64,000 nt of DNA from Clostridium_AD sp050717515 (GCF_050717515.1 NZ_JBOITL010000042.1:240901-304900), one strand, 5' to 3'. Positions 8,666 through 17,476 are shown, counted from the first letter of the stretch. Notes: a model not told the origin generated them from the sequence alone. Numbers and translations: made by a program.

Positions 8666-9379
8666 ATGAAAAAAATATGGGATGCTATTACAATAAAGCT
8701 ATCAAAATATAAACAATATATAGTACTATCATCAGTTTTACTATTTTTCATATATATTGGATATGAATATTATTTTAAGTATTCATATATATTGAAAAAT
8801 CCTAATATATTAAAAGAAGTTATTCGTTCTTATGGAAATTTCAGTATTTTAGTTTTTATTCTGATGCAGGTTATACAAGTTGTTGTTTTTTTTATTCCGG
8901 GGGAATTTATACAAGTGGCTGGAGGTTACATTTTTGGTACTTTTTTAGGTGGGATAGTATCTTTAATGGGTATTACCTTAGGAAGTATAGCAGTATATTT
9001 TATATCTAATAACTATGGTAAGCTTCTTGTAGAAAAATTGATATTAAATAAGAAAGTAAAATTTTTTAGGAGAATATTAAAAGCAGGAAGTAAAAAATTT
9101 GTTGTATTTATCTTTTACTTAATCCCGGGAATACCAAAAGATGCTCTAGCATATATATGTGGAGTATCAGATATTTCTTTTAAAGATTTCTTTGTATATT
9201 CAACATTAGGTAGAATTCCAGGTATTTTTATATCTTCTTACTTTGGTCAAAAAATATATGCTTGGGATGTTACAAGTTTAATAACTATAGGTATAACCAT
9301 GATTATTTTATCCCTTATAGGGATATTTAAAGGGAATTCAATAATCAAGGCTATGATTAAAAGGAAAAAAACTAATTAA
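8666..9379 (+). CDS. TVP38/TMEM64 family (DedA-like) membrane protein
   Basis: 237 residues with about six hydrophobic segments. The family core is visible as FIPGEFIQVAGGYIFGTFLGG and, after a short helix, YLIPGIPKDALAYICGVSDI then STLGRIPGIFISSYFG. Related SNARE-associated/DedA proteins act in lipid flipping or membrane homeostasis; the substrate here is unknown. AGAGGA precedes the ATG. It follows ogg by 86 bases and points away from the DUF1461 gene. Confidence 0.85.
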   Translation: MKKIWDAITIKLSKYKQYIVLSSVLLFFIYIGYEYYFKYSYILKNPNILKEVIRSYGNFSILVFILMQVIQVVVFFIPGEFIQVAGGYIFGTFLGGIVSLMGITLGSIAVYFISNNYGKLLVEKLILNKKVKFFRRILKAGSKKFVVFIFYLIPGIPKDALAYICGVSDISFKDFFVYSTLGRIPGIFISSYFGQKIYAWDVTSLITIGITMIILSLIGIFKGNSIIKAMIKRKKTN

Positions 9380-9427
9380 AAATTAACGAGATTATATTTA
9401 AAGGCATTTCATAAGTAGTGAGTATTT

Positions 9428-9451
9428 TCAGCTCCGCAGGCGATGATTTAA
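9428..9451 (+). repeat. 24-bp short repeat, copy 2
   Basis: TCAGCTCCGCAGG then CGATGATTTAA; differs at two positions from 2625-2648. Lies between convergent genes. Confidence 0.5.
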
Positions 9452-9461
9452 TAACAAAATA

Positions 9462-10118
9462 TTATAAAGAATACTGTTTTTTGTATTGTGATTTATATAT
9501 ACATCTTAAGGTTATGCTGATTATAATAATGCAGAAAATTATTAATAGTGAGCAATGAAAGAAAAAATTCTGTGGAAGGATCGTTATTATTGGGTCAGTT
9601 TTAATATCAAATAGCCAGTAATCATTTTTGAAGAAGATTTGATGAAAAATAGTGAAACTTTTATCGAAATTAATTAAAAATGGTATAAGTAACATTATTG
9701 GCATGATTATTAAAACTATGGAACTACTTAACAAGTACTTTATTTTTTTATGGCTCTTGTTTACTAATACACCTGCAATACTTACTAATATGGAGAAAAT
9801 CAGCATTACCTTAAGTTTATCAAATATTACTTTAACTTCTTTAAAGTGAGTTTTGCCATTATTAGATGAAGGAAGTGTTGGAAGATTGAATTCTTCACTT
9901 GTGTTTTTGGTTAAATATGTAATTAGATAGTCATAATTAGCCTTTAGTTCCTCTTTATTTAAATTGGTGGAACTTTCAATATTTAAAACATTAATATCCA
10001 TATAATATAATGGCTTAAAAAGCAAAGTAAAATAAACGCTTAAGGCTATAAAAGAAAAAGTAAAACACAAAACAAAAAAGGTTTTCAACAAAAATTTAAG
10101 AAAAGTTTTTATAATCAT
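9462..10118 (-). CDS. DUF1461 family integral membrane protein
   Basis: 218 residues from the ATG at 10118, which has GGGGTGA 4-5 bases upstream; an in-frame start further upstream lies before that site. A signal-anchor helix at residues 8-30 is followed by an external region with LNKEELKANYDYLITYL and THFKEVKVIFDKLK. The latter matches the DUF1461 pattern in which an HF.DVK motif precedes the second membrane helix. Two to three more membrane segments follow. Function of the family is unknown. It is monocistronic and convergent with the TVP38 gene. Confidence 0.7.
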   Translation of the reverse strand: MIIKTFLKFLLKTFFVLCFTFSFIALSVYFTLLFKPLYYMDINVLNIESSTNLNKEELKANYDYLITYLTKNTSEEFNLPTLPSSNNGKTHFKEVKVIFDKLKVMLIFSILVSIAGVLVNKSHKKIKYLLSSSIVLIIMPIMLLIPFLINFDKSFTIFHQIFFKNDYWLFDIKTDPIITILPQNFFFHCSLLIIFCIIIISITLRCIYKSQYKKQYSL

Positions 10119-10377
10119 AAAATCACCCCTGTTTATTAATTTTAACAATATATGAAAGCATATTCAATGATTATAATTATACAAAAGACATATTAAATGC
10201 TATTAAAATGCAATAACAATACAAATTATTGAAATATAAAGTAAACAAGAGAGAAACTATAGAAATCCATGATAAACAAACACAGTTTGGTTAATTGGCT
10301 ATAAATGGTATAATATATAGGATAGACGAATTTGATATTATACCCATTATTAATTACTATATTAGTTATAGGTTACA

Positions 10378-10404
10378 TTAGCACTCAGATGTGCGGAGTG
10401 CTAA
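10378..10404 (+). promoter_or_regulatory. CIRCE operator (HrcA binding site)
   Basis: Perfect consensus TTAGCACTC-N9-GAGTGCTAA, 36 bases before groES. It indicates HrcA repression of the groESL operon with release on heat shock. Confidence 0.97.
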
Positions 10405-10439
10405 CAAAAATAAAAAAAATATATAAGGAGGGGTTTAAA

Positions 10440-10727
10440 ATGAACATTAGACCACTTAGTGATAGAGTATTAATTAAAAGATTAGAAGCAGAAGAAACTA
10501 CAAAAAGTGGAATACTTCTTGCAGGGGCTTCAAAGGAAAAACCGCAGGAAGCTGAAGTAGTTGCTGTAGGACCAGGAAAAGTTGAGGATGGCAAACTAAT
10601 TAAAATGGAAGTTACAGTAGGGGATATAATATTATTCTCTAAATATTCAGGAAGCGAAATAAAATATGATGGCATTGAATATATCATTTTAAAACAAGAA
10701 GAACTACTAGCTATAATTGAAAAATAA
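10440..10727 (+). CDS. groES: Co-chaperonin GroES
   Basis: 95 residues from the ATG at 10440, preceded by AAGGAGGGG; the frame is open further upstream through the CIRCE element but that is not coding. IRPLSDRVLIKRLEAEE is the canonical N terminus, KSGILLAG is the mobile loop that contacts GroEL, and VGDIILFSKYSGSEIKYDGIEYIIL closes the beta-barrel. It caps GroEL in the cytoplasmic folding chamber. Confidence 0.97.
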   Translation: MNIRPLSDRVLIKRLEAEETTKSGILLAGASKEKPQEAEVVAVGPGKVEDGKLIKMEVTVGDIILFSKYSGSEIKYDGIEYIILKQEELLAIIEK

Positions 10728-10765
10728 TTTAATTAAACGCAATAATGATTAAGTGATAATTCTAC

Positions 10766-10801
10766 AATTAAACAATAATATTAAATTATTATTGTTTAAT
10801 T
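10766..10801 (+). other. Hairpin between groES and groEL
   Basis: Perfect 14-bp inverted repeat aattaaacaataat / attattgtttaatt in the 119-base intercistronic gap. There is no T tract, so it is more likely an mRNA processing or stability element than a terminator. Confidence 0.5.
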
Positions 10802-10846
10802 ATTGATAAATTATTATTTGATTATTAGCGTATAGGAGGGTTTTAA

Positions 10847-12475
10847 ATGGCTAAAAGTATATTATTTGGAGAAGACGCAAGAAGAGCTATGCAAAGAGGT
10901 GTAGATAAGCTTGCAGATACAGTTAAAATTACACTAGGACCCAAAGGAAGAAATGTTATTTTAGATAAAAAATTTGGCTCACCATTAATAACAAATGATG
11001 GTGTTACTATAGCTAGAGAAATAGAATTGGAAGATCCTTATGAAAATATGGGAGCACAACTGGTTAAAGAAGTTGCTACAAAGACAAATGATGTAGCAGG
11101 AGATGGAACAACGACAGCTACACTTCTTGCTCAAGCTATAATAAGAGAAGGTTTGAAAAATGTTACAGCTGGTGCCAATCCTATGCTAATAAGAACTGGT
11201 ATAAAAATGGCTGTTGACAAAGCAGTTGAAGAAATTAAAAAATCTTCTAAACCAGTTAATGGTAAAGAAGATATAGCTAGAGTTGCTGCAATATCAGCTA
11301 GTGATGAAGAAATTGGAACTCTTATAGCTGATGCTATGGAAAAAGTAGGAAATGAAGGCGTTATAACTGTAGAAGAATCAAAATCTATGGGAACAGAGCT
11401 TGATGTAGTTGAAGGAATGCAATTTGATAGAGGATATTTAAGTCCATATATGGTTACAGATCCTGAAAAAATGGAAGCAAACCTTGAAGAAGCTTATATT
11501 TTAATAACAGACAAGAAAATTACTAACATACAAGATATACTTCCAATACTTGAGCAAATTGTTCAACAAGGAAGAAAGCTACTTATAATAGCTGAAGATA
11601 TCGAAGGTGAAGCACTAGCTACACTAGTTGTTAATAAATTAAGAGGAACATTTACTTGCGTAGCTGTTAAAGCTCCAGGTTTTGGTGATAGAAGAAAAGA
11701 AATGCTTCAAGATATAGCAATCTTAACTGGTGGAGAAGTTATATGTGAGGAACTCGGAAGAGAACTAAAAGATGTTACTCTTGATATGCTTGGAAGAGCT
11801 GAAAGTGTTAAAATATCTAAAGAAAACACTACAATAGTAAACGGAAAAGGTGAAAAAGATTCAATACATGATAGAGTTTCTCAAATTAAGAGACAAATTG
11901 AAGAGACTACATCAGATTTCGATAGAGAAAAATTGCAAGAAAGACTTGCTAAACTTGCAGGTGGAGTAGCTGTAATAAAAGTTGGAGCTGCTACTGAAAC
12001 AGAACTTAAAGAAAAGAAACTCCGTATAGAAGATGCTCTTGCAGCTACAAAAGCAGCAGTTGAAGAGGGAATCGTACCTGGTGGTGGAACAGTTTATATT
12101 AATGCTATTCTAGAGATTGCCAAATTAACATCAGATATATCAGATGTTCAAGTGGGTATCAACATAATTAAAAGAGCTTTAGAAGAACCATTAAGACAAA
12201 TAGTTACAAATGCTGGCGCAGAAGCTTCAGTTATAATAGAAAAAGTAAGAGAAAGCGCTGGAGAAGTTGGATATGATGCATTACGTGGAGAAATGGTAAA
12301 CATGATAAAAGCGGGAATTGTAGATCCAACAAAGGTTGTAAGATCAGCACTTCAAAACGCTGCGTCTGTTGCAGCAACATTCTTAACAACAGAAGTTGCA
12401 GTAGCGGATATTCCAGAAAAAAATCCAGCACCAATGGGTGGCGGACCAGGAATGGGAATGGATGGAATGTACTAG
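10847..12475 (+). CDS. groEL: Chaperonin GroEL
   Basis: 542 residues, the usual length. AKSILFGEDARRAMQRGVDKLADTVKITLGP is the typical N-terminal start (first 20 residues fit the family), AGDGTTTATLLAQA is the ATP-binding motif, and VEEGIVPGGGTVY is the conserved C-terminal ATPase element. The C terminus has the GGGPGMGMDGMY glycine-methionine tail. It forms the double-ring folding machine with GroES. AGGAGGG precedes the ATG by about 7 bases. Confidence 0.98.
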   Translation: MAKSILFGEDARRAMQRGVDKLADTVKITLGPKGRNVILDKKFGSPLITNDGVTIAREIELEDPYENMGAQLVKEVATKTNDVAGDGTTTATLLAQAIIREGLKNVTAGANPMLIRTGIKMAVDKAVEEIKKSSKPVNGKEDIARVAAISASDEEIGTLIADAMEKVGNEGVITVEESKSMGTELDVVEGMQFDRGYLSPYMVTDPEKMEANLEEAYILITDKKITNIQDILPILEQIVQQGRKLLIIAEDIEGEALATLVVNKLRGTFTCVAVKAPGFGDRRKEMLQDIAILTGGEVICEELGRELKDVTLDMLGRAESVKISKENTTIVNGKGEKDSIHDRVSQIKRQIEETTSDFDREKLQERLAKLAGGVAVIKVGAATETELKEKKLRIEDALAATKAAVEEGIVPGGGTVYINAILEIAKLTSDISDVQVGINIIKRALEEPLRQIVTNAGAEASVIIEKVRESAGEVGYDALRGEMVNMIKAGIVDPTKVVRSALQNAASVAATFLTTEVAVADIPEKNPAPMGGGPGMGMDGMY

Positions 12476-12511
12476 AAGTAATTTAAAAAATCATTTAAAA
12501 AAATATATTAT

Positions 12512-12558
12512 AATAAAAGAATTAACTAGGTTTAAACTAGTTAATTCTTTTATTCTAT
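12512..12558 (+). terminator. Terminator after groEL
   Basis: 18-bp perfect inverted repeat aataaaagaattaactag / ctagttaattcttttatt with a T-rich 3' arm. Confidence 0.85.
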
Positions 12559-12611
12559 TAAAAATAAAAATCATGTTTTTAATATTTAATAGAATTAGTA
12601 AGAAATAGTCA

Positions 12612-12640
12612 TTGACAAATTCTTAAACATTTACTATTAT
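12612..12640 (+). promoter_or_regulatory. Promoter of the guanine riboswitch-guaBA transcript
   Basis: TTGACA, 17-base spacer, TATTAT; places the transcription start about 20 bases before the aptamer. Confidence 0.7.
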
Positions 12641-12667
12641 TAATAATAACTTTAAAAAAAATAGCGT

Positions 12668-12733
12668 CACTCATATATCCCTTGAATATGGCAAGGAGTA
12701 TCTACGGTCAGCCGCAAATTGACCACTATGAGT
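12668..12733 (+). ncRNA. Guanine (purine) riboswitch aptamer
   Basis: Order of conserved elements: ACTCATATATC, GAATATGG, GTATCTACGG, CCGCAAATTGACC, ACTATGAGT. Terminal P1 pairing actcata/tatgagt is perfect. The specificity base is C (in CCACTATG), which predicts guanine rather than adenine, although hypoxanthine/guanine/2'-deoxyguanosine discrimination needs closer comparison. It controls guaB-guaA, a classic target. Confidence 0.9.
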
Positions 12734-12755
12734 AATCTTAGTGTGAGCTTATTTT

Positions 12756-12803
12756 AGGCATGCTAATTTTACTTTAGCCAAAGTAGGATTAGTATGCCTT
12801 TTT
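12756..12803 (+). terminator. Riboswitch terminator
   Basis: aggcatgctaattttacttt pairs (with G:U pairs) with aaagtaggattagtatgcct, followed by TTTTTAT. Ligand-bound aptamer is expected to favour it. Confidence 0.85.
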
Positions 12804-13096
12804 ATGATTTGTACCTCATGTAGAGTTGTGAGTGCAAAATTATATTTTGCAGTCACAAAACTATAGGAAGAGAGAATAATAGTAATTCTCAATTGCTTAG
12901 AAGGTCTTGCTAGATAGCTTTAAACTTTTAATTTACCCCATATTTTAAGGGTTTGAAGCTATCATATTTTAAAATGTTGTATATATAAGTATTTTTATGC
13001 TAATTATAAAGGTGAACGATTAATATCCTAAAAGGATATTAATTTTACACCTAATTTTATAAATTTAAAATGGAATTGTGAAAGGATGTTGATTAA
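12804..13096 (+). other. Structured 290-base leader between riboswitch terminator and guaB
   Basis: No gene is visible. Three hairpins stand out: 12828-12856 (gtgagtgcaaaat / attttgcagtcac, one mismatch), 12914-12962 (gatagctttaaac / gtttgaagctatc) and 13010-13052 (attaatatcc / ggatattaat nested in aggtg / cacct). The leader is unusually long for a riboswitch-controlled gene. It may hold a second control element or a separate small RNA. Confidence 0.4.
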
Positions 13097-14551
13097 ATGG
13101 CAAAAATATTAAAACAAGCATATACATTTGATGATGTATTGCTAGTTCCAAATAAGTCAGAAGTATTACCTAGAGATGTTAGCTTAGTTACTTACCTTAC
13201 AAAAAAAATAAAACTTAATATACCTCTAATTAGTGCGGGTATGGACACTGTTACTGAGTCTAGAATGGCTATTGCTATGGCTAGAGAAGGCGGAATAGGG
13301 ATTATACACAAGAACATGAGTATTGAAAGACAAGCAGTTGAAGTGGATAGAGTAAAAAGACAAGAAAATGGCGTAATTACAGACCCGTTTTTTCTATCAC
13401 CAGATAACCTTCTAGAAGATGCACTAGCATTAATGAGTAAATATAGAATATCAGGAGTTCCAATTACAACAAAGGGTAAATTGGTTGGAATAATTACTAA
13501 TAGAGATATAGTTTTTGAGACTGATTATAGTAAAAAAATTAAAGACATAATGACAAGTGAAAATTTAATTACTGCATCAGAAGGAACAAGTATGGAAGAG
13601 GCTAAACAACTTCTTAAAAAACATAAAATAGAAAAATTACCTTTAGTAGATAGTGAAAACAATTTAAGAGGACTTATCACAATAAAAGATATAGAGAAAA
13701 CTATAAAATTCCCTATTGCTGCAAAGGATTCTAGAGGAAGATTACTGTGTGGGGCGGCTGTTGGTGTAACTTCAGACATGATGGAGAGAGTAACAGCCTT
13801 AGTAAAGGCTGGAGTAGATGTAGTAACTCTAGATACAGCTCATGGTCATTCACTCGGAGTAATGGACGCAGTAAGGAAAATAAAATCTGTTTACCCAGAA
13901 CTTCAAATAATAGCAGGAAATATTGCTACGGCCCAGGCAACTCGCGATTTAATTGAGGCAGGAGCTGACTGTATAAAAGTAGGAATAGGTCCTGGATCAA
14001 TTTGTACTACAAGGATTGTAGCTGGAGTAGGAGTTCCACAACTCACAGCAGTTATGGACTGCGTAGAAGAGGGAAATAAATATGGAGTACCTGTAATTGC
14101 AGATGGTGGCATTAAATATTCAGGAGACATAGTTAAGGCCCTAGCCGCGGGAGCTAAAGTAGTTATGATGGGATCTATGTTTGCAGGATGCACTGAAGCA
14201 CCAGGTGAAATGGAAATCTATCAAGGAAGAAGCTATAAGGTATATAGAGGCATGGGTTCACTAGCTGCTATGGCTTGCGGAAGTAAGGACAGATATTTCC
14301 AAGAAGGAAATAAAAAATTAGTGCCAGAAGGCGTAGAAGGAAGAATACCATTTAAAGGAGACGTTGTAGAAACTATATATCAGATGATTGGCGGTATACG
14401 TTCAGGAATGGGATATTTAGGATCAGCAACTCTAGAACAATTATTTGAGACTTCAACCTTTGTTATTCAAAGTTCAGCAGGACTAAGAGAAAGTCATCCA
14501 CATGACGTACACATTACAAAAGAAGCACCAAATTATAGCGTAAATAACTAA
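13097..14551 (+). CDS. guaB: Inosine-5'-monophosphate dehydrogenase
   Basis: 484 residues. It converts IMP to XMP with NAD+, the committed step to GMP. The N-terminal barrel half has FDDVLLVPNKSEVLP and ISAGMDTVTESRMAIAMA. Two CBS domains occupy about residues 95-205 (LMSKYRISGVPI and LLKKHKIEKLPLV). The active-site loop GIGPGSICTTRIVAGVGVPQ carries the catalytic cysteine, and GGIKYSGDIVKALAAGA follows. It is followed 34 bases later by guaA in one operon under the guanine riboswitch. Confidence 0.97.
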   Translation: MAKILKQAYTFDDVLLVPNKSEVLPRDVSLVTYLTKKIKLNIPLISAGMDTVTESRMAIAMAREGGIGIIHKNMSIERQAVEVDRVKRQENGVITDPFFLSPDNLLEDALALMSKYRISGVPITTKGKLVGIITNRDIVFETDYSKKIKDIMTSENLITASEGTSMEEAKQLLKKHKIEKLPLVDSENNLRGLITIKDIEKTIKFPIAAKDSRGRLLCGAAVGVTSDMMERVTALVKAGVDVVTLDTAHGHSLGVMDAVRKIKSVYPELQIIAGNIATAQATRDLIEAGADCIKVGIGPGSICTTRIVAGVGVPQLTAVMDCVEEGNKYGVPVIADGGIKYSGDIVKALAAGAKVVMMGSMFAGCTEAPGEMEIYQGRSYKVYRGMGSLAAMACGSKDRYFQEGNKKLVPEGVEGRIPFKGDVVETIYQMIGGIRSGMGYLGSATLEQLFETSTFVIQSSAGLRESHPHDVHITKEAPNYSVNN

Positions 14552-14585
14552 GAAAAAAGCCTTAAGCCTACAAGGAGGAAAAACA

Positions 14586-16118
14586 TTGAACAATAGAGAA
14601 TTAATTTTAGTAGTTGACTTTGGTGGTCAATATAATCAACTTATAGCAAGAAGAGTTAGAGAAAATAATGTATATTGCGAGATAATACCATACACATTTT
14701 CTGCGGAAAAAATAAAAAATATGAATCCAAAAGGAATAATATTCACTGGTGGTCCCAATAGTGTATACGCCAGCGGTGCTCCAAAAGTGGAAAAAGAAAT
14801 ATTTGAGATGGGTATTCCTATTTTAGGAATATGCTACGGTGCTCAATTAATGGCACAGTCCTTTGGTGGAGAAGTTATAACACCTGATGTTCGGGAATAT
14901 GGGAAAGTAGAAGTTGACCTATGCAAAGATGCTATTATTTTCAAAGAAATAGAAGCAAATCAATGCTGGATGAGTCATACAGACCATATAGCTAAAGTGC
15001 CCGAAGGGTTTGATATAATTGCAACTACTAAAGATTGCCCAGTAGCTGCTATGGCTAATGTTTCTAAAAAACTCTATGGAGTTCAATTTCACCCAGAAGT
15101 AAAACATACTCTTTTTGGTGAAGAAATGATTAGAAAGTTCCTATATGATGTATGCGAAGTTAAGGGTGATTGGTCAATGTCATCTTTTGCGCAGGAAAAA
15201 ATTAAAGCTATAAAAGAACTCGTTGGAGATAAAAAGGTACTTTGTGCTTTGTCTGGTGGAGTAGATTCCTCAGTTGCGGCGATGCTTGTACATAAAGCTA
15301 TAGGAAAGCAGCTAACTTGCGTATTTGTAGATCACGGCTTACTCAGAAAAGATGAAGGCGACCAAGTTGAAACAATATTCAAAGGCGAATTTGATATGAA
15401 TATAATAAGAGTCAATGCTCAAGATAGATTCTTAGGTAAACTTAAGGGTATAAGTGATCCAGAGCAAAAGAGAAAGATAATTGGAGAAGAATTTATAAGA
15501 GTTTTTGAAGAAGAATCTAATAAACTAGGACAATTAGACTTTCTTGTGCAAGGAACAATATATCCAGATGTAGTTGAAAGTGGGACTGCTACTTCAGCTA
15601 CTATAAAGAGTCATCATAATGTTGGTGGACTTCCAGAAGATATGCACTTTAAACTAATAGAGCCACTGCGTGAATTATTTAAAGATGAGGTTAGAGCAGT
15701 TGGAGAAGAAATTGGAATTCCTCATTACCTAGTATGGAGACAGCCATTCCCAGGACCAGGTTTATCTATAAGAGTACTTGGAGAAATAACAGATGAAAAA
15801 TTATTTATAACTAGAGAAGCGGATGCAATATTCAGAGATGAAGTAGCTAAAGCAGGACTAGAAAGTGAAATATGGCAATACTTTGCATGTCTTCCTAACA
15901 TCCAATCCGTTGGAGTTATGGGAGATGAGAGAACTTATTGTCATACAGTTGCCCTAAGAGCTGTAACTAGTTCAGATGGAATGACATCAGATTGGGCTAG
16001 GATACCATATGAAGTATTAGATAAGGTATCTAGAAGGATCGTTAATGAAGTTAAAGGGGTAAACAGAATTGTTTATGATATAACCTCTAAGCCACCTTCA
16101 ACTATTGAGTGGGAATAG
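14586..16118 (+). CDS. guaA: GMP synthase (glutamine-hydrolysing)
   Basis: 510 residues from a TTG start at 14586, with AAGGAGG 7 bases upstream. The class I glutamine amidotransferase domain has GICYGAQLMAQ (catalytic Cys) and VQFHPEVKHT (catalytic His). The ATP pyrophosphatase domain has LSGGVDSSVAAML, the PP-loop. The C-terminal dimerisation domain ends VYDITSKPPSTIEWE, the invariant family terminus. It aminates XMP to GMP, completing the pathway begun by guaB. Confidence 0.97.
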   Translation: MNNRELILVVDFGGQYNQLIARRVRENNVYCEIIPYTFSAEKIKNMNPKGIIFTGGPNSVYASGAPKVEKEIFEMGIPILGICYGAQLMAQSFGGEVITPDVREYGKVEVDLCKDAIIFKEIEANQCWMSHTDHIAKVPEGFDIIATTKDCPVAAMANVSKKLYGVQFHPEVKHTLFGEEMIRKFLYDVCEVKGDWSMSSFAQEKIKAIKELVGDKKVLCALSGGVDSSVAAMLVHKAIGKQLTCVFVDHGLLRKDEGDQVETIFKGEFDMNIIRVNAQDRFLGKLKGISDPEQKRKIIGEEFIRVFEEESNKLGQLDFLVQGTIYPDVVESGTATSATIKSHHNVGGLPEDMHFKLIEPLRELFKDEVRAVGEEIGIPHYLVWRQPFPGPGLSIRVLGEITDEKLFITREADAIFRDEVAKAGLESEIWQYFACLPNIQSVGVMGDERTYCHTVALRAVTSSDGMTSDWARIPYEVLDKVSRRIVNEVKGVNRIVYDITSKPPSTIEWE

Positions 16119-16144
16119 ACTTAGTAAGGGTTTGAGCCGTTTAT

Positions 16145-16212
16145 AAAAATGAAGTAGTGTATGATTTCAAGCGTAAAGTTTGTAAGTTATATACTACTTC
16201 ATTTTTTTTTAT
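16145..16212 (+). terminator. Terminator after guaA
   Basis: aaaatgaagtagt / actacttcatttt arms followed by a run of T; about 35-base loop region can pair further. Confidence 0.8.
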
Positions 16213-16226
16213 TTGGAGGTAATAAA

Positions 16227-16292
16227 ATGCTTCAAAAGGGAAGAAAAACAGGTTATTCTTTAGGAATTATGAAAAAGAAAAAATTTATCTAA
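16227..16292 (+). CDS. Possible 21-residue lysine-rich small protein
   Basis: ATG with TTTGGAGGT 5-6 bases upstream, encoding a short basic peptide (begins MLQKGRKTGYSLG, ends MKKKKFI). A second ribosome-binding-like AAAGGAG follows at once, then a TTG frame of 13 codons (16308-16349) that runs into a perfect 17-bp hairpin. No known family. The strong ribosome binding site is the only support. Confidence 0.35.
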   Translation: MLQKGRKTGYSLGIMKKKKFI

Positions 16293-16314
16293 AGGAGATT
16301 AATTTATTTGGAAA

Positions 16315-16353
16315 ATAATTATAAGCCTATAAATAGTATAGGCTTATAATTAT
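16315..16353. terminator. Bidirectional hairpin between guaA region and secreted-protein gene
   Basis: Perfect 17-bp inverted repeat ataattataagcctata / tataggcttataattat with a 5-base loop between convergent transcripts. Confidence 0.6.
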
Positions 16354-16372
16354 AAAACTATTAAATTTAAAG

Positions 16373-16600
16373 TTATTTAAGTGACATTTTTATTTCATCA
16401 CAAATTTTACATTGGAAGACTACTACAGTATTACCATTATCATCAATAGAATAACCGACTTTCACCCAACGATGAGTATGCGTGGCACTTTGTATTGTAG
16501 TATTTGCATGATTAGTTTCTATTGTTTTTGCTGAAGCTATTACCCCACCAGAACATAACATTAATGCAGATAAAGTTAAACTTAATAATTTCTTTTTCAC
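16373..16600 (-). CDS. Small secreted protein with CxxC motif
   Basis: 75 residues from a GTG start with AGGAGG 7 bases upstream. A signal peptide (KKKLLSLTLSALMLCSGGVIASA) predicts export, leaving a mature peptide of about 50 residues with a THTHRWVKVGYSID stretch and FQCKICDE near the C terminus. Small clostridial exported proteins of this layout (HTHxW then CxxC) are common but uncharacterised. It has its own promoter overlapped by a palindrome. Confidence 0.75.
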   Translation of the reverse strand: MKKKLLSLTLSALMLCSGGVIASAKTIETNHANTTIQSATHTHRWVKVGYSIDDNGNTVVVFQCKICDEIKMSLK

Positions 16601-16636
16601 TATAATTACCTCCTAATATTTTGTATGATTGTAACA

Positions 16637-16693
16637 AATTAAATTGTAAAATAGTTACAATTTAATTATAATGCTTGTCCAATTGGAATGCAA
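16637..16693 (-). promoter_or_regulatory. Promoter with overlapping palindromic operator
   Basis: On the minus strand TTGCAT (16693-16688), 17-base spacer, TATAAT (16670-16665). A perfect 13-bp inverted repeat aattaaattgtaa / ttacaatttaatt at 16637-16667 covers the -10 edge and transcription start, as a repressor operator would. Confidence 0.6.
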
Positions 16694-17044
16694 GTGCTTT
16701 ATTGTAATTATTTTACATAATGTTTTAAATATTCAAAGTGAATTTAAGCTAAAGAAAATTATGTGTTTTTAGGTTATATAAGTTTAATCTTGTATAGCTT
16801 AAAAAGCATATGATACTGTCATTTGTGTGCTTTAGTGGTGTAAGGAGAATAAAATTTCTTTTGTAAGGGATTAAGATGCCCTATTTCATAAGTGAAAAGT
16901 TGCCATCTAATTGATGTATAAGATGCTGATTATAAAACATAATATATATTAAAGTATGGCATAATAAATATTAGGTAGCAAACTGAAGAATGCAATATGG
17001 CTCAAAAGAGGTTTAAAAAGTAATTAAAAACAAATATATAATTG
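16694..17044. other. Non-coding gap
   Basis: About 350 AT-rich bases between the divergent secreted-protein gene and the next gene. I see no open frame with a ribosome binding site and no clear structured RNA here. Confidence 0.5.
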
Positions 17045-17059
17045 AAAGGTGTGCGAAAA

Positions 17060-17476
17060 ATGAATAAATTAGAAAAGCTAATAGATGCGGGATATAAGGT
17101 GAAAATCCAATCAAGTTCTAAATTTTGTTTAACTTTAGATGATGAAACACCTTGTATGAGCTTTAATTCGGATAGCATAGAGGAAGCTATTGATTCAGCT
17201 TATGATTTTGTAAAAGAAAAGAAAAAAGTAGTAGATAAAACTGAAAAAGAAGAGCAAATAACAGATTATAAAATTATAATTGATGTACCACAAACACAAG
17301 AATTAAAAATTGATGAAGATATGCTTAATGGGGAATTTAAGACCACAACTACTGTTAGATTGTATTCAGAAGTTTGGGAGAAGTTTAAGGATTTTACTCA
17401 GACATATAAAGATTATAAAAGCATGGATTTAGTTAGCATGGCACTTCTAGAATATATTGAGAAATACAAAGAATAA
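17060..17476 (+). CDS. Putative ribbon-helix-helix-like regulator
   Basis: 138 residues from the ATG at 17060, which has AAAGGTG 8 bases upstream; the frame extends to a TTG at 17042 that lies within that site. The N-terminal half is a small mixed domain (LIDAGYKVKIQSSSKFCLTL). A lysine/glutamate-rich linker follows, then TTTTVRLYSEVWEKFKDFTQ and MDLVSMALLEYIEKYKE. A beta-strand with two helices in that C-terminal part is what a ribbon-helix-helix DNA-binding domain looks like. No family name can be given with confidence. Confidence 0.5.
   Translation: MNKLEKLIDAGYKVKIQSSSKFCLTLDDETPCMSFNSDSIEEAIDSAYDFVKEKKKVVDKTEKEEQITDYKIIIDVPQTQELKIDEDMLNGEFKTTTTVRLYSEVWEKFKDFTQTYKDYKSMDLVSMALLEYIEKYKE

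Noticed and set aside
10332..10439. N-terminal extension of groES
   Set aside because: The open frame runs back through CIRCE and the promoter area; the standard GroES start MNIRPLSDRV with AAGGAGGGG is at 10440.
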